The notes under the pieces were generated by a model that worked only from the letters and a program-made list of their open reading frames with translations, had not been told where the DNA came from and did no database searches. A DNA stretch of 37,335 nucleotides from Tepidanaerobacteraceae bacterium. GTDB taxonomy: Bacteria > Bacillota > Thermosediminibacteria > Thermosediminibacterales > Tepidanaerobacteraceae. Positions 8,106 to 16,876 of this stretch are shown here, piece by piece. A program made the translations under genes and the position numbers. The stretch is taken from the NCBI GenBank assembly GCA_029982615.1, contig JARRBK010000015.1, positions 1 through 37,335 of the forward strand, in the 5' to 3' direction. Within the stretch, counting starts at the first letter, position 1. Each line of letters opens with the position of its first letter.

Positions 8106-8738
8106 CTATATCTTTCCCAATTCCACAAATAATTTTGTTATAGTGGTTTTTGTGACTTTTCCAACCAATTTATATTTAATCCTATCTCCCTGCTTTTCTA
8201 CCTTCACCACCGGAAGGGCGTCCACCTGGTGGTCTACTATCTTTTGGGCTGCATCATAAGCGCTTTCTTCTGGTGTTACAGTAATAAGGTTCGGCATCCT
8301 GGTCATAATAACGCCCACCGGTATATTGCGAATATCTGCATTGCCTATGGCTATTTTTAGCAGATCCTTCCGGGAAACAAGGCCCACCAGGCTACCATCG
8401 TCTTGTACCACAAATAATGTACCAACATCTTCCAGAAATAATGTCACAATAGCATCGTAAACCGACGACTCTTCTTTTACTACTACAGGTACAGCTTTTA
8501 TTTCGTCCACTTTTATTTTGTTTATTTTTTCCGAAACTATATTTCCTGCAGTTTTGCCTGAAAAAAAATACCCCACCCTCGGCCGTGCATCCAGAATTCC
8601 CGATATGGTCAAAATAGAAAGGTCCGGTCTCAATGCGGCTCTGGTCAAATGCAGTTTTTCAGCTATCTGCTCGCTGGTTATAGGTTCGTTTCGCTTCACT
8701 ATTTCAACTATTTTTGCCTGTCTGGGCGTTAATTCTAT
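8106..8738 (-). CDS. ccpN: CcpN-type regulator: HTH plus tandem CBS domains, apparent ATA start
   Basis: Transcription regulator of the CcpN/YqzB family, which in Bacillus represses gluconeogenic genes. The winged-helix part includes PITSEQIAEKLHLTRAALRP, followed by SGILDARPRVGYFF, a family hallmark. Two CBS domains follow (about residues 80-205), which in this family bind adenine nucleotides. The longest standard frame starts at a GTG (8699) inside the first helix. The conserved start ELTPRQAKIVEIVKRNEP is in frame upstream, bounded by an in-frame TGA, with ATA at 8738 nine bases after AAAGGAG. With the ATA start the protein is 210 residues. Its adjacency to ppsR and ppdK suggests it controls the PEP-pyruvate node here as well. 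Whether it is a strict CcpN orthologue is uncertain. Confidence 0.88.
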   Translation of the reverse strand: MELTPRQAKIVEIVKRNEPITSEQIAEKLHLTRAALRPDLSILTISGILDARPRVGYFFSGKTAGNIVSEKINKIKVDEIKAVPVVVKEESSVYDAIVTLFLEDVGTLFVVQDDGSLVGLVSRKDLLKIAIGNADIRNIPVGVIMTRMPNLITVTPEESAYDAAQKIVDHQVDALPVVKVEKQGDRIKYKLVGKVTKTTITKLFVELGKI

Positions 8739-8753
8739 CGGCCCTCACTCCTT
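8736..8753 (-). promoter_or_regulatory. Ribosome binding site and ATA start codon of the ccpN-like gene
   Basis: AAGGAGTGAGG (8753-8743) precedes ATA (8738-8736). An in-frame TGA lies three codons before the ATA, and the conserved N-terminus begins directly after it, so a standard start codon is excluded unless the first 13 residues are dispensable. Confidence 0.7.
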
Positions 8754-8835
8754 TCCCTGCTGCCACATTTTAAGTGTACGCAAAAAATCTACTACATAAA
8801 TATATATACTCCATTTAACAAAAAGTTCCTCTTTT

Positions 8836-9432
8836 TTAGAAAAATTTCCTTGCAAAGTACGGGGTTATGGATGCTTCAATGACAGCTGCGACGAAGAGCA
8901 CAGGTACAAGGATGCCCAGTGCCAGCACGCTTTCTTTTAAGTTTTTTTTGAGAAGTTCCAGCCTGCTGGATTTGCCGGGGAAAACCAGTTCTGCCCCCGT
9001 TTTAAGGCCAAAAGCCGCTGCCAGTATTACTGCCGGAAGTTCCAATATGCCATGAGGAAGCATCGCAGCCAGGAAAAAAGCCAGAGACCTTCCCTGATGA
9101 AAGTTCAAGGCATAAACTATCCCCACCGCAAAACCATTGAAAAGGATTCCCAAAATAGGGGCAAGGCCCAGTAATATGCCACCAAACATCATAAAAAGCA
9201 GAGCTTTTATATTGTTTCGAAAAATCATCCCGATTATATATAATTTGTTTTCCCTGCCAATGGCCCTGCTTATTTTCAGGATGTTGCCGAGAAGCTTCTC
9301 CATGTTTCTGACAACCATTTCGGGATTAAATAAGAATGCAAAATACCCCAAAATCGCACCGAAAACAAACAGAAATACCAGAAAAGCTATATATTTATTT
9401 TTTCCTTTAAATGAATCCAAAATTGCTTCCAT
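8836..9432 (-). CDS. spoIIM: Stage II sporulation protein M
   Basis: Integral membrane protein of the DMP engulfment machine (SpoIID-SpoIIM-SpoIIP), which degrades septal peptidoglycan during engulfment. The protein is 198 residues, the usual size, with about five hydrophobic segments (near 15-35, 70-95, 100-112, 118-145 and 170-190). The glycine- and proline-rich GGILLGLAPILGILFNGF and the HGILELPA motif are typical of SpoIIM. The ATG follows AGGAGGTGACTGA and directly abuts the recO stop (TGAATG). SpoIIP is encoded separately near 32 kb; no spoIID is in the window. Confidence 0.93.
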   Translation of the reverse strand: MEAILDSFKGKNKYIAFLVFLFVFGAILGYFAFLFNPEMVVRNMEKLLGNILKISRAIGRENKLYIIGMIFRNNIKALLFMMFGGILLGLAPILGILFNGFAVGIVYALNFHQGRSLAFFLAAMLPHGILELPAVILAAAFGLKTGAELVFPGKSSRLELLKKNLKESVLALGILVPVLFVAAVIEASITPYFARKFF

Positions 9433-10209
9433 TCAGTCACCTCCTGTGGGACCGGCCGATGCTTTAAGGCCATTAATGTCATTTATAAATCCCATAGTCT
9501 TTAGCTTTTTATCCAGATGGTGAAGCATAAAAGGCTGGGAGGTGTTTTTTAACTGCCGCTTTATTTCTTCCCGCAAATCCATGTGGATTAATTCTCTGTA
9601 AGGTTTTTTTATAAAATCTCTCATAACCTTTACAGTCTCGTAGTCTATATCCACTGCCCTAACATCATGTTTGAGGCAGCGAAAACATATTACACCTCCC
9701 AGGTTGCTGCTGAATCTTATTTTCTCAGATAACTTATTGCCACAGTTTACGCAACGGAAAACCTCGGGAGTAAAACCCTGTATAGCCATAAGCTTGACCT
9801 CATATATGCGGCTCAAAACTTCCAGGTCATTCCATTCCTGTAGAAAATACAATGTTTTTAGAAAGAAGTTGAAGAGAGAATAGTTCTTATCCTCTTCCGG
9901 CGTAGACGCCCTCAGCATTTCCGCAAAATATAGACCATAAGCCATACGCTCCAAGTTTGATCTTATTTTGTGGAAAGATTCCTTAACTTCACACTGGCTT
10001 ATGCTGTCAAGTGTCTTGCTTTCCACGATAAGAAAATTGCTGAAGGTGAAAAGCTGGGTTCCTCCCAGCAAGCGATTATTCAATCGGCGCACGCCTCTTG
10101 CCACCGCATGTATTTTTCCTTTTTCAGGGGAAAAAAGCGTCAATATCCTATCTGCTTCACCTATATTCCGGTGCCCCAAAACTACGGCATCGGTCCTGTA
10201 AAGGCTCAT
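9433..10209 (-). CDS. recO: DNA repair protein RecO
   Basis: Loads RecA onto single-stranded DNA in the RecFOR pathway. The protein is 258 residues with the N-terminal OB-fold starting SLYRTDAVVLGHRNIGEADR, a helical core and a four-cysteine zinc finger (CVNCG ... CFRCLKHD). The start used is the ATG at 10209, seven bases after GGAGAG and matching the family N-terminus; an in-frame ATG at 10266 would add 19 unsupported residues. It is followed without a gap by spoIIM. The window also holds pgpH, ybeY and dgkA upstream, the standard Firmicutes phoH-ybeY-dgkA-recO order, here with yerB inserted. Confidence 0.94.
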   Translation of the reverse strand: MSLYRTDAVVLGHRNIGEADRILTLFSPEKGKIHAVARGVRRLNNRLLGGTQLFTFSNFLIVESKTLDSISQCEVKESFHKIRSNLERMAYGLYFAEMLRASTPEEDKNYSLFNFFLKTLYFLQEWNDLEVLSRIYEVKLMAIQGFTPEVFRCVNCGNKLSEKIRFSSNLGGVICFRCLKHDVRAVDIDYETVKVMRDFIKKPYRELIHMDLREEIKRQLKNTSQPFMLHHLDKKLKTMGFINDINGLKASAGPTGGD

Positions 10210-10238
10210 TTGTATTCTCTCCATCTCGCAAAATATTT

Positions 10239-11294
10239 TTATCGTTCTATGGTAAACTTTCCCCATTGAGGCAGCACCTGAATCCAGGTATTCCCAGGAT
10301 TTATTTCGAGTTCAGTGCCATCATCTAAGGTGTATATCGTCCTTGCGCTTCTTTTGCTCTTTTCCCATTTGATTTTCTCACAGTATCCGTCACTTATGTA
10401 ATACGCATCGCCGAAACCTGTAGTTTTTATCTCCAGCCGCCCTTCTTTGTCTATAACTTTTGTATCATTGAACTGGATAATGATATTTTTTACAAAGATG
10501 GGCTTACCGGTAATTCTATCAACATGAGGTTTGCCGTTTATGAAACGTTCATATTCCTTTTTACCGGAATCGTATGTATAACTTACGCTATAATTGTTAA
10601 AATATGTTAGTTTAAATCGTTCTACTGCCTCGCCCTCGGGAGGTGCGTCTTCTGTATTAAATTTCCACACATTCAACTCCATCGGCTTCAGATACCCCCG
10701 CTTCTCGGAGGCCTTGAGCATTTTTTCAGTGCTGCTGTATGCATTGTGGGGCGCGCTGCGGGAGGTATCCCTCCAGAAAGTAGTGCTGTCATATATGCCG
10801 TCGATATCATCGATTTTTAATTTCTTAATATCCGAATAACCCTGCGGGCTTGCACCGTAATGTACATATATGCTGCCGTATTCCATGGCATAATCTATAA
10901 AATATGGCCGGGCACTCCTTATGGGGCCCACTTCATCTGCATTAGTACCTGCAAAAATTGCCAGGAACCTGGTTATCCCACCTTCCGCCAGGATTTCATA
11001 TACCACCCCTGCTTTGTCTAATCCTGACTGGGGCCTGGCGTGGTATTCATTTTCTATCATAACTGCCAGAGGTCTTTGATTTACATATTTTTCATCCATA
11101 TCCCGTAACCCGGTCAAGGGGTTAAGGGCTTTTTGGGTCTCTTGCATCCCCGGGGGAGCTTCTTCGGTCGTTTTCCCCACAGTCCCTTTATCAGCAGAAT
11201 TTTGAGCTGGTAAAGTGGTATGCGTTTTGCTGCATCCTGTCTGCAAAAATAATACAAAAACAACTGCTAAAAAAATGCATCGTTTTTTTAACAT
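10239..11294 (-). CDS. yerB: YerB-like lipoprotein (DUF3048)
   Basis: Predicted exported lipoprotein of unknown function, 351 residues. The N-terminus has Lys-Lys-Arg, a hydrophobic stretch and the lipobox LQTGC with the lipidated cysteine at 21, then a low-complexity linker (about 25-55). The DUF3048 N-terminal domain starts NPLTGL and contains RPLAVMIENEYHARPQSGL, AEGGITRFLAIF and GPIRSARPYFIDYA. The C-terminal domain includes VKNIIIQFNDT and the final WIQVLPQWGKF. The ATG follows GGAGG by seven bases. It lies inside the dgkA-recO operon, which is not its usual place in Bacillus, and has a short leader (11295-11358) with a TTGACA hexamer but no clear -10 partner. A cell-envelope role is inferred from export only. 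Confidence 0.87.
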   Translation of the reverse strand: MLKKRCIFLAVVFVLFLQTGCSKTHTTLPAQNSADKGTVGKTTEEAPPGMQETQKALNPLTGLRDMDEKYVNQRPLAVMIENEYHARPQSGLDKAGVVYEILAEGGITRFLAIFAGTNADEVGPIRSARPYFIDYAMEYGSIYVHYGASPQGYSDIKKLKIDDIDGIYDSTTFWRDTSRSAPHNAYSSTEKMLKASEKRGYLKPMELNVWKFNTEDAPPEGEAVERFKLTYFNNYSVSYTYDSGKKEYERFINGKPHVDRITGKPIFVKNIIIQFNDTKVIDKEGRLEIKTTGFGDAYYISDGYCEKIKWEKSKRSARTIYTLDDGTELEINPGNTWIQVLPQWGKFTIER

Positions 11295-11358
11295 TCTATA
11301 TCCTCCCGCCTCGTTTCGTCAAAAATTCCGGCATATCACAAATTTATCACTGTCAATT

Positions 11359-11736
11359 TTACACAAGATTAAGGAAAATTTTCAACAACCTGCGGCCAAA
11401 GATAACGTAACCTACTGCCAATGCATTTAAAGTTGCTATAAGCACTGCGCCAGCAGCCACATTTTTTGCAATTTCTGCGAGAGGATGGTATTGTTCTGTT
11501 ACCATATCTATGGTGGTTTCTATGGCAGTATTTATCATTTCAGTTATTATTACCATGGCTATGGTAAAAATGACCAGCAGGAGTTCAAAAGCGCTCAAAT
11601 CGAAAAAGCAGCCCACAGCCAGAACAAGGAATGCCATGAAGAAATGTATTCTGACATTTCTCTGGGTATTGAAAGAATATATTATACCCGCCATTGCATA
11701 GCGGAAGCTCTCCATCAGAGTCCTCGATTTTTTCAT
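11359..11736 (-). CDS. dgkA: Undecaprenol/diacylglycerol kinase, DgkA family
   Basis: Small membrane kinase that phosphorylates undecaprenol (Gram-positive branch of the DgkA family), recycling the lipid carrier for cell wall synthesis. The protein is 125 residues with an N-terminal amphipathic segment (SFRYAMAGIIYSFNTQRNVRIH) and three transmembrane helices. The catalytic signature EMINTAIETTIDMV is between helices 2 and 3. The ATG lies six bases after the ybeY stop, with GAGAGG rather far upstream (14 bases), so translation is probably coupled. The context phoH-pgpH-ybeY-dgkA is conserved in Firmicutes. Confidence 0.92.
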   Translation of the reverse strand: MKKSRTLMESFRYAMAGIIYSFNTQRNVRIHFFMAFLVLAVGCFFDLSAFELLLVIFTIAMVIITEMINTAIETTIDMVTEQYHPLAEIAKNVAAGAVLIATLNALAVGYVIFGRRLLKIFLNLV

Positions 11737-11742
11737 TATGAT

Positions 11743-12228
11743 TTATATTGCCTCTCTTTTCAAATTAAACGCTTTCAAAATTTCTTCTTCCTTCTGGCGC
11801 ATTATTTTTTTATTGTGCTCGTCCTCGTGATCATACCCCAGAAGGTGCAGCAGCCCGTGAACCGCCAAATATCCCAGTTCTCTCCTGAAGGAATGCCCGA
11901 AATCCTCGGCTTGCTCCCATGCCCTTTCCACTGAAATCACTATATCTCCCAAAAGTCTTTCAGTTGCCGGTTCCTCCTTCATACCCCCATAGCCGGGGAC
12001 GCTTTCTCTCATCGCAAAAGAAAGCACATCGGTAGGCGAGTCCTTAGCCCTGTACTGGCGGTTCAACTCACTGATGTATGCATCATCCACCAAAACAACG
12101 CTTACTTCAGCATCTTCAGGGGCTTTTTCTTTAGCCAGGGCAAATTTTAAAATATCTTCAAGCAATTGCTCAATATCCGGCTCAACGTTAAGTTTTTCCT
12201 GCAGGTTGCCTATAATTATCTCAGGCAT
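11743..12228 (-). CDS. ybeY: Endoribonuclease YbeY
   Basis: Zinc-dependent single-strand endoribonuclease acting in 16S rRNA 3' maturation and ribosome quality control. The protein is 161 residues, normal for the family. The metal site HGLLHLLGYDHE is clear, with His124, His128 and His134 as ligands. The substrate-pocket segment NRQYRAKDSPTDVLSFAM (56-73) is also present. The ATG overlaps the end of pgpH by eight bases; GGAGGGG lies 13 bases upstream, so coupling to pgpH translation is likely. Confidence 0.95.
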   Translation of the reverse strand: MPEIIIGNLQEKLNVEPDIEQLLEDILKFALAKEKAPEDAEVSVVLVDDAYISELNRQYRAKDSPTDVLSFAMRESVPGYGGMKEEPATERLLGDIVISVERAWEQAEDFGHSFRRELGYLAVHGLLHLLGYDHEDEHNKKIMRQKEEEILKAFNLKREAI

Positions 12229-14308
12229 TTTTTGCTTGTTTCCCCTCCAATTCTTTCAATCTATCGGGATATTCTATGCGCGTATGAAATATTCCGGCAA
12301 GAACCCTGGAAAACGCTGCTGCGATTTTGTCAAGTTCTTTTAAAGTCAGATCGCTTTCATCCAGCTGCCCGTCGGCAAGTTTTTCCTTTATAATCTGCCG
12401 GATAAGGCCTTCTATTTTCCCCGGCGTCGGGCTCGACATGGACCTTACTGCTGCTTCTGCAGAATCTGCCAGCATAACTATAGCGACTTCCCTTGTCTGA
12501 GGCTTGGGGCCTTCGTAGCGGAAGCCGTCCTCATCGGGCTTTCTGTCTCCGGAAGCAGCTTTGTTGTAAAAGTATGAAAGCAAAGTAGTGCCATGGTGTT
12601 GGGAAATAAAGTCCTTTATCACTTCTGGAAGCCGATATTCCTTCGCAATCTCTATACCGTCTTTTACATGGGAAGTAATGATAAGGGCGCTCAGCGTCGG
12701 GTTCAGTTTATCGTGAGGATTATCGGATGTCAGTTGGTTTTCTATGAAAAAGTATGGCCTCTTGAGTTTCCCGATATCATGATAATTGGCGCCAACCCTG
12801 GCCAGAAGCGGATCGGCTCCAACGGCTTCCGCTGCAGCCTCAGCAAGATTCCCCACTATTATGGAGTGGTGATAAGTCCCAGGAGCATCTATCATCAGTT
12901 TTTTCAAAAGGGGCTGGTTTGGGTTTGACAGTTCCAGCAGTTTCATAGATGTTGTTATGTCAAAGGCACTCTCCAGGAAAGGAAGGGTGCCTATGGTCAG
13001 CACCGAAGAAAAAAGGCCGCTCACAATACCCCAGCTGCTCTGTTTTATTGCCATCCATAAAGGATCGTTGTTTAAAAGTTCCATGCCCATGATGAGGACA
13101 AAATCCACAATACCTATGATGCCTCCTGCTTTTGTGAGGTCAACCCTCTGTGACAACCGGACCGTACAAAAAACCCCCACTACTGCGCCCAGAAAAGCCA
13201 CCGTAGACACAACAAAATCATTGCCCATTACCACGCCCACGGCTATACTCATGATAAAGCTTGATACGAGGGCTATGGATGGGTTAATTAAAATAGATAT
13301 GAGCATACTTCCGGCAGCCAAGGGTATAAGGTAATTTGAGATGGTTTTTACAGCTATTGAAATGATAAGATTGGATAATATAATAAGTGCCAAGAGGCTT
13401 AACAAAAGTTCGTTTCCAAACAATTTTTTATGAAAAAAATATATGGCGAATACCAGAATCCCTTCCAGCAATGCCGCCAAAAATATAGTTCCTGCCAGAA
13501 GGTTCAAATTAGAGCCCTTGTCTTGAGCCAGAAGACCAAGCTCTTTTAAAAGTTCTATCTGTTCGGCAGTTACGGTGGTGCCTTTTTCGATCAATATCTG
13601 ATTTTTGGCAATTTTTACCGGCTCTACGGAATCCATGGCTTCCTGCTGTTCTTTCTCTGTGGCTTCTCTGTCATAAACCATATTAGGCTTGATTACAGAA
13701 AAAGCTATGTCTTCCCCCATGTTTTTTAATTCCTGGGAAAGTTTTACGTTTTTAAACTCCTCTATGATATACGTCTTGGCTCTGTCTATGGAATCTTCCT
13801 TAACACCACTTTCCATGACCTTTTCAAGGATGGCTTTTGTAATGGTTTCCACTTCCATCAGGCTCGAGTTATCCGCTTTAATGGCCTGTAAATACGTTTC
13901 TTCAGCAAGATTTTTATTTACTATGTGTTTTAAGGCATCTATTTTACCCTGTTCGTCCAGATAATCCTTCGACCTTACCTGTTTTATGCCGGCAAATATC
14001 TGTGTTATTTCATTTTTAGCTTCCTGGGTGATGCTGTGGTCCAATATATATTTTTTGGATACCGAATCGGCTGCTGCTTGACGAAGTTTTCGAGTGGCCA
14101 CTGTGTTGATGGCATCTTTACGCGCCCTGATGTCCTCTTGAGCCACATCCCCAACTTTTATATCGTATCTTTGAGGCAGTATGCTAATGTATATAAGGGT
14201 GGCCAACGCTATAAAAAAGAATAATCCCAGAGCTGTTTTTCTTATATCTTTATTGTGGAACAGCTCCATATGAATTCGTTTTGGGCGCAAATTACTGCCT
14301 ACTGCCAC
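12221..14308 (-). CDS. pgpH: 7TM-HD cyclic-di-AMP phosphodiesterase PgpH
   Basis: Membrane phosphodiesterase of the 7TMR-HD family, which in Listeria degrades the second messenger c-di-AMP. The protein is 695 residues. Order: an N-terminal transmembrane helix, an extracellular 7TM-HD domain (about 55-280), a block of about seven membrane helices (about 280-475), then a cytosolic HD domain with APGTYHHSIIVGNLAEAAA, the catalytic NYHDIGKLKRP and SQHHGT. The start is the GTG at 14308, seven bases after GGGGAG and just past the phoH stop; an in-frame ATG at 14344 lies inside phoH. It overlaps ybeY. The substrate is assigned by family and context, not proven here. Confidence 0.92.
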   Translation of the reverse strand: MAVGSNLRPKRIHMELFHNKDIRKTALGLFFFIALATLIYISILPQRYDIKVGDVAQEDIRARKDAINTVATRKLRQAAADSVSKKYILDHSITQEAKNEITQIFAGIKQVRSKDYLDEQGKIDALKHIVNKNLAEETYLQAIKADNSSLMEVETITKAILEKVMESGVKEDSIDRAKTYIIEEFKNVKLSQELKNMGEDIAFSVIKPNMVYDREATEKEQQEAMDSVEPVKIAKNQILIEKGTTVTAEQIELLKELGLLAQDKGSNLNLLAGTIFLAALLEGILVFAIYFFHKKLFGNELLLSLLALIILSNLIISIAVKTISNYLIPLAAGSMLISILINPSIALVSSFIMSIAVGVVMGNDFVVSTVAFLGAVVGVFCTVRLSQRVDLTKAGGIIGIVDFVLIMGMELLNNDPLWMAIKQSSWGIVSGLFSSVLTIGTLPFLESAFDITTSMKLLELSNPNQPLLKKLMIDAPGTYHHSIIVGNLAEAAAEAVGADPLLARVGANYHDIGKLKRPYFFIENQLTSDNPHDKLNPTLSALIITSHVKDGIEIAKEYRLPEVIKDFISQHHGTTLLSYFYNKAASGDRKPDEDGFRYEGPKPQTREVAIVMLADSAEAAVRSMSSPTPGKIEGLIRQIIKEKLADGQLDESDLTLKELDKIAAAFSRVLAGIFHTRIEYPDRLKELEGKQAKNA

Positions 14309-14312
14309 AAAA

Positions 14313-15296
14313 TCACTCCCCACTATGATGGCGTTTTTCCTCAAATTTTTCGTAAGCCTTTATAATTCTCTGTACCACTTCATGGCGCACGACATCCCTG
14401 TCATCCAGGTATATAAATTCGATGCCCTTTATGCCTGCCAGCACCTCTTTTACTTCTTCCAGGCCTGAAAAAACGCCTTTAGGCAAATCCACTTGAGTGA
14501 TGTCTCCGGTAACTACCGCCCTTGAACCGAATCCCAGCCTGGTAAGAAACATTTTCATCTGCTCGGATGTGGTATTCTGCGCCTCGTCCAGGATGATAAA
14601 AGAATCATCAAGAGTCCTGCCTCTCATATACGCCAGGGGAGCTACTTCTATCAAACCTTTTTCCATAAGGCGCCGGAACGCCTCCACCCCAAGAATATCG
14701 TACAGAGCATCATAAAGCGGTCGAAGGTAAGGATCTACCTTTTCTTGTAAATCACCCGGCAAAAATCCTAGCTTTTCTCCTGCCTCCACCGCTGGCCTTG
14801 TCAGAATAATTCTGCTTACCTCTTTTTCCTTAAAAGCCGTCACAGCCATAGCCATGGCAAGATAAGTTTTCCCGGTGCCTGCAGGGCCTATCCCAAAAAC
14901 TATATCGTTATTTTTAATGGCTTGGACATACAGCTTTTGACCAATGGTCTTTGGTTTTATGGGCTTTCCCCGGTGAGTAAAGCAGATAATATCGTTGTAA
15001 AGGTCGGTAATTTTCTCGTCTTTGCCTTCTCTGACAAGGCCTGCAAAATATTTCACTTCCGATGGAGTCAATTGATTCCCTCCTCTTATCACTTCCAGCA
15101 GGCGCATGAAAAGTTTGCGGACTGATTCCACATTATCAGCGTCACCCAGAATAGTTATATCGCCATCCCGGGTCAGCACTCTCACTTTAAACGCATCTTC
15201 TATAAATTTTATGTTCTCGTCCCTGTTTCCAAACAGAAATGCAAGGCTGGTTATATCATTTACAGTTACTCTCGATTCTGCCAGGTTCTTCCCCAA
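14313..15296 (-). CDS. phoH: PhoH-like ATPase
   Basis: Cytoplasmic P-loop ATPase/predicted RNA helicase of the PhoH family, 327 residues as usual. Walker A is GPAGTGKT (137-144), Walker B is FIILDEAQNT (about 233-242), and sensor segments include TGDITQVDLP. A KH-like N-terminal domain precedes the ATPase. The start is a TTG at 15296 with a strong GAGGAGGAG. Its cellular role is poorly known; the fixed association with ybeY suggests rRNA or RNA quality control. It is preceded by yqfD (overlap avoided by 12 bases) and followed by pgpH. Confidence 0.94.
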   Translation of the reverse strand: MGKNLAESRVTVNDITSLAFLFGNRDENIKFIEDAFKVRVLTRDGDITILGDADNVESVRKLFMRLLEVIRGGNQLTPSEVKYFAGLVREGKDEKITDLYNDIICFTHRGKPIKPKTIGQKLYVQAIKNNDIVFGIGPAGTGKTYLAMAMAVTAFKEKEVSRIILTRPAVEAGEKLGFLPGDLQEKVDPYLRPLYDALYDILGVEAFRRLMEKGLIEVAPLAYMRGRTLDDSFIILDEAQNTTSEQMKMFLTRLGFGSRAVVTGDITQVDLPKGVFSGLEEVKEVLAGIKGIEFIYLDDRDVVRHEVVQRIIKAYEKFEEKRHHSGE

Positions 15297-15308
15297 AATT
15301 TCTCCTCC

Positions 15309-16520
15309 TCAATAAATCATTTGCTCCTTTCCTATATCCTCAATTACTTCCAGAGTCAGGGTCCCAATCACGTTTTTTTCATCAGAATCTAGCGCAAAAT
15401 CCATCTTTTTTCTGGTTATTTTAATATCTTCCGGAAGGCTTTTCAACTGCTCTAACAGCTGTTTCTCTGCTTCCTGCGCTGCTTTATCCACTCCTATAAA
15501 CTTCTTTTTTAACTGCACTTCCCGGTAATATATAACGCTAAATCTCACATCGCCTATGCTCTCAGGCAGCAGCCTGGCCTGAGCAGATGTTTCCGTTTCA
15601 TAAAGGGCAAACGGCACGCTTCCTAATTGAAAACTCCATGTGCTTTTCCCCAGCTGAAGCCTGTATGCCTTCTTAACCCGCCCTGTAGGTAGCTTTTCCT
15701 CCATCACCAAAGGTACGCTCACAGCCTTTTGATACCATGTCTTGGCTTTTACAATGCCCCTGGCATGAACCAGCAAAACATCGGATGCATCTTGCTGCCC
15801 CAACTCTGACTTTTGATCAGATTTTGTCACTATCCTGCCGGTTATCAAAACATCCCCTGCACATACAGTATCGCCTGGTTTAACCAGTGCTTCCCCTTTA
15901 AAAGGTATTATTTCTTCAATTATACCATCCTTCGAAGCTATTATATCACAAGGTGAATTTTCTTCAAGTTCCGGCGGTAATTTCTTTTTCACCAGCTCTA
16001 CCACAAGTTTTGAACCCTTTATTTTAATTTCTCCCCATGCAATTTCCTTGTGCTGCTGGAGGATTTTATCCATATACTGCTTTTTATCCAGGCCGTACTT
16101 GAACGTCCCCTCTTTAAGCCCCCACCGCCTCAAGTCATCCTCCACAGCTTTTTTTATTTCAGGGTCCTGGGATACGACATCTATGCTCCAAATGAATGAA
16201 GACAGAAAATATATTGAGGCTATGAATAACAAGGCCCCCGCTACTAAAGCTCTTCTCCTTCGCAACATGTTTATCATAAAAAAGATGCCTTTTCTGCGGA
16301 GGATAGACAGATGACACCCCGTCTTCCTGGCGAGGCGGCTCAATTTGAAAAAGCAGCGGGCGTCTACTCCAGCAGTTAATGTTTTATCGTCAATGCGCTT
16401 AATATCCCACAGATATATGCCTTTTAAAGCAGCTTGGTTTAATAACCTTTCTGCATTCTCTCCAGTTATTTTTATAATAGCATATCCCCTAAAATAATTC
16501 CACAACTTAATTATCAGCAA
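15309..16520 (-). CDS. yqfD: Sporulation protein YqfD
   Basis: Mother-cell sporulation membrane protein needed for efficient spore formation in Bacillus, 403 residues, which matches the family. It has an N-terminal domain with the LLNQAALKGIYLWDIKR segment, one transmembrane helix around 93-113 preceded by Arg-rich LRRRRA, and a large outside domain with a beta-rich middle (GDTVCAGDVLITG). The start is TTG at 16520, six bases after GGGGGG. yqfC precedes it by 18 bases, and the pair leads into phoH, the order known from many spore formers. The biochemical function is unknown. Confidence 0.92.
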   Translation of the reverse strand: MLIIKLWNYFRGYAIIKITGENAERLLNQAALKGIYLWDIKRIDDKTLTAGVDARCFFKLSRLARKTGCHLSILRRKGIFFMINMLRRRRALVAGALLFIASIYFLSSFIWSIDVVSQDPEIKKAVEDDLRRWGLKEGTFKYGLDKKQYMDKILQQHKEIAWGEIKIKGSKLVVELVKKKLPPELEENSPCDIIASKDGIIEEIIPFKGEALVKPGDTVCAGDVLITGRIVTKSDQKSELGQQDASDVLLVHARGIVKAKTWYQKAVSVPLVMEEKLPTGRVKKAYRLQLGKSTWSFQLGSVPFALYETETSAQARLLPESIGDVRFSVIYYREVQLKKKFIGVDKAAQEAEKQLLEQLKSLPEDIKITRKKMDFALDSDEKNVIGTLTLEVIEDIGKEQMIY

Positions 16521-16538
16521 TGCCGACCCCCCAGGGAG

Positions 16539-16808
16539 TTAATATTCAAATTCTATGGACTTGATGCGGCCTTCTATGATCACTTCGTCAGCCAAAAGGG
16601 ATTTTATCAAAAGGCCTTCGCCTTTAATAATTAAAGTTCCTTCACCCGCATTCAAGCGAACTATGTCAGATGTGTATTCCACTATTCCTCTATGGTTTTC
16701 GATAAGCGCTGAAATACCGGCGGTTATCACAATTCTCGGGAGATTCAGTACAATGTCGCCGGGCAGGTCCAGCGCATCGGAAATTCGTTTTTTAATTTCG
16801 CCTGCCAT
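16539..16808 (-). CDS. yqfC: Sporulation protein YqfC
   Basis: Small sporulation protein paired with YqfD; 89 residues with the family pattern LDLPGDIVLNLPRIVITAG and a YabP/YqfC-type beta core (RLNAGEGTLIIKGEGLLIKSL). The YabP/YqfC family includes the spore-coat protein YabP. The ATG follows AAGGG by six bases. It is the first gene after the yqeY terminator, and a sequence resembling a sigma-E promoter lies 20-47 bases upstream, in keeping with mother-cell expression in other species. Confidence 0.93.
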   Translation of the reverse strand: MAGEIKKRISDALDLPGDIVLNLPRIVITAGISALIENHRGIVEYTSDIVRLNAGEGTLIIKGEGLLIKSLLADEVIIEGRIKSIEFEY

Positions 16809-16827
16809 TTTTAATCCCTTCTTAAAT

Positions 16828-16855
16828 TCAATATGGCCCTTTAAAAAATTTATTC
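16828..16855 (-). promoter_or_regulatory. Candidate sigma-E promoter of yqfC-yqfD
   Basis: GAATAAA (16855-16849), a 13-base spacer and CATATTGA (16835-16828) resemble the mother-cell sigma-E pattern (about ATATT, 14 bases, CATACA-T). yqfC is a sigma-E gene in Bacillus. The match is imperfect and the resulting leader would be very short. Confidence 0.35.
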
Positions 16856-16876
16856 TTTTTATGCGGGATTAATTAC

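Noticed and set aside
8739-8835. Promoter for the ccpN-like gene in the AT-rich gap after spoIIM
   Set aside because: Several TATA-like boxes but no -35 hexamer at proper spacing; I could not choose one.
11295-11358. Sigma-A promoter for yerB from a perfect TTGACA
   Set aside because: No acceptable -10 hexamer at 16-18 bases; could be chance in AT-rich DNA.
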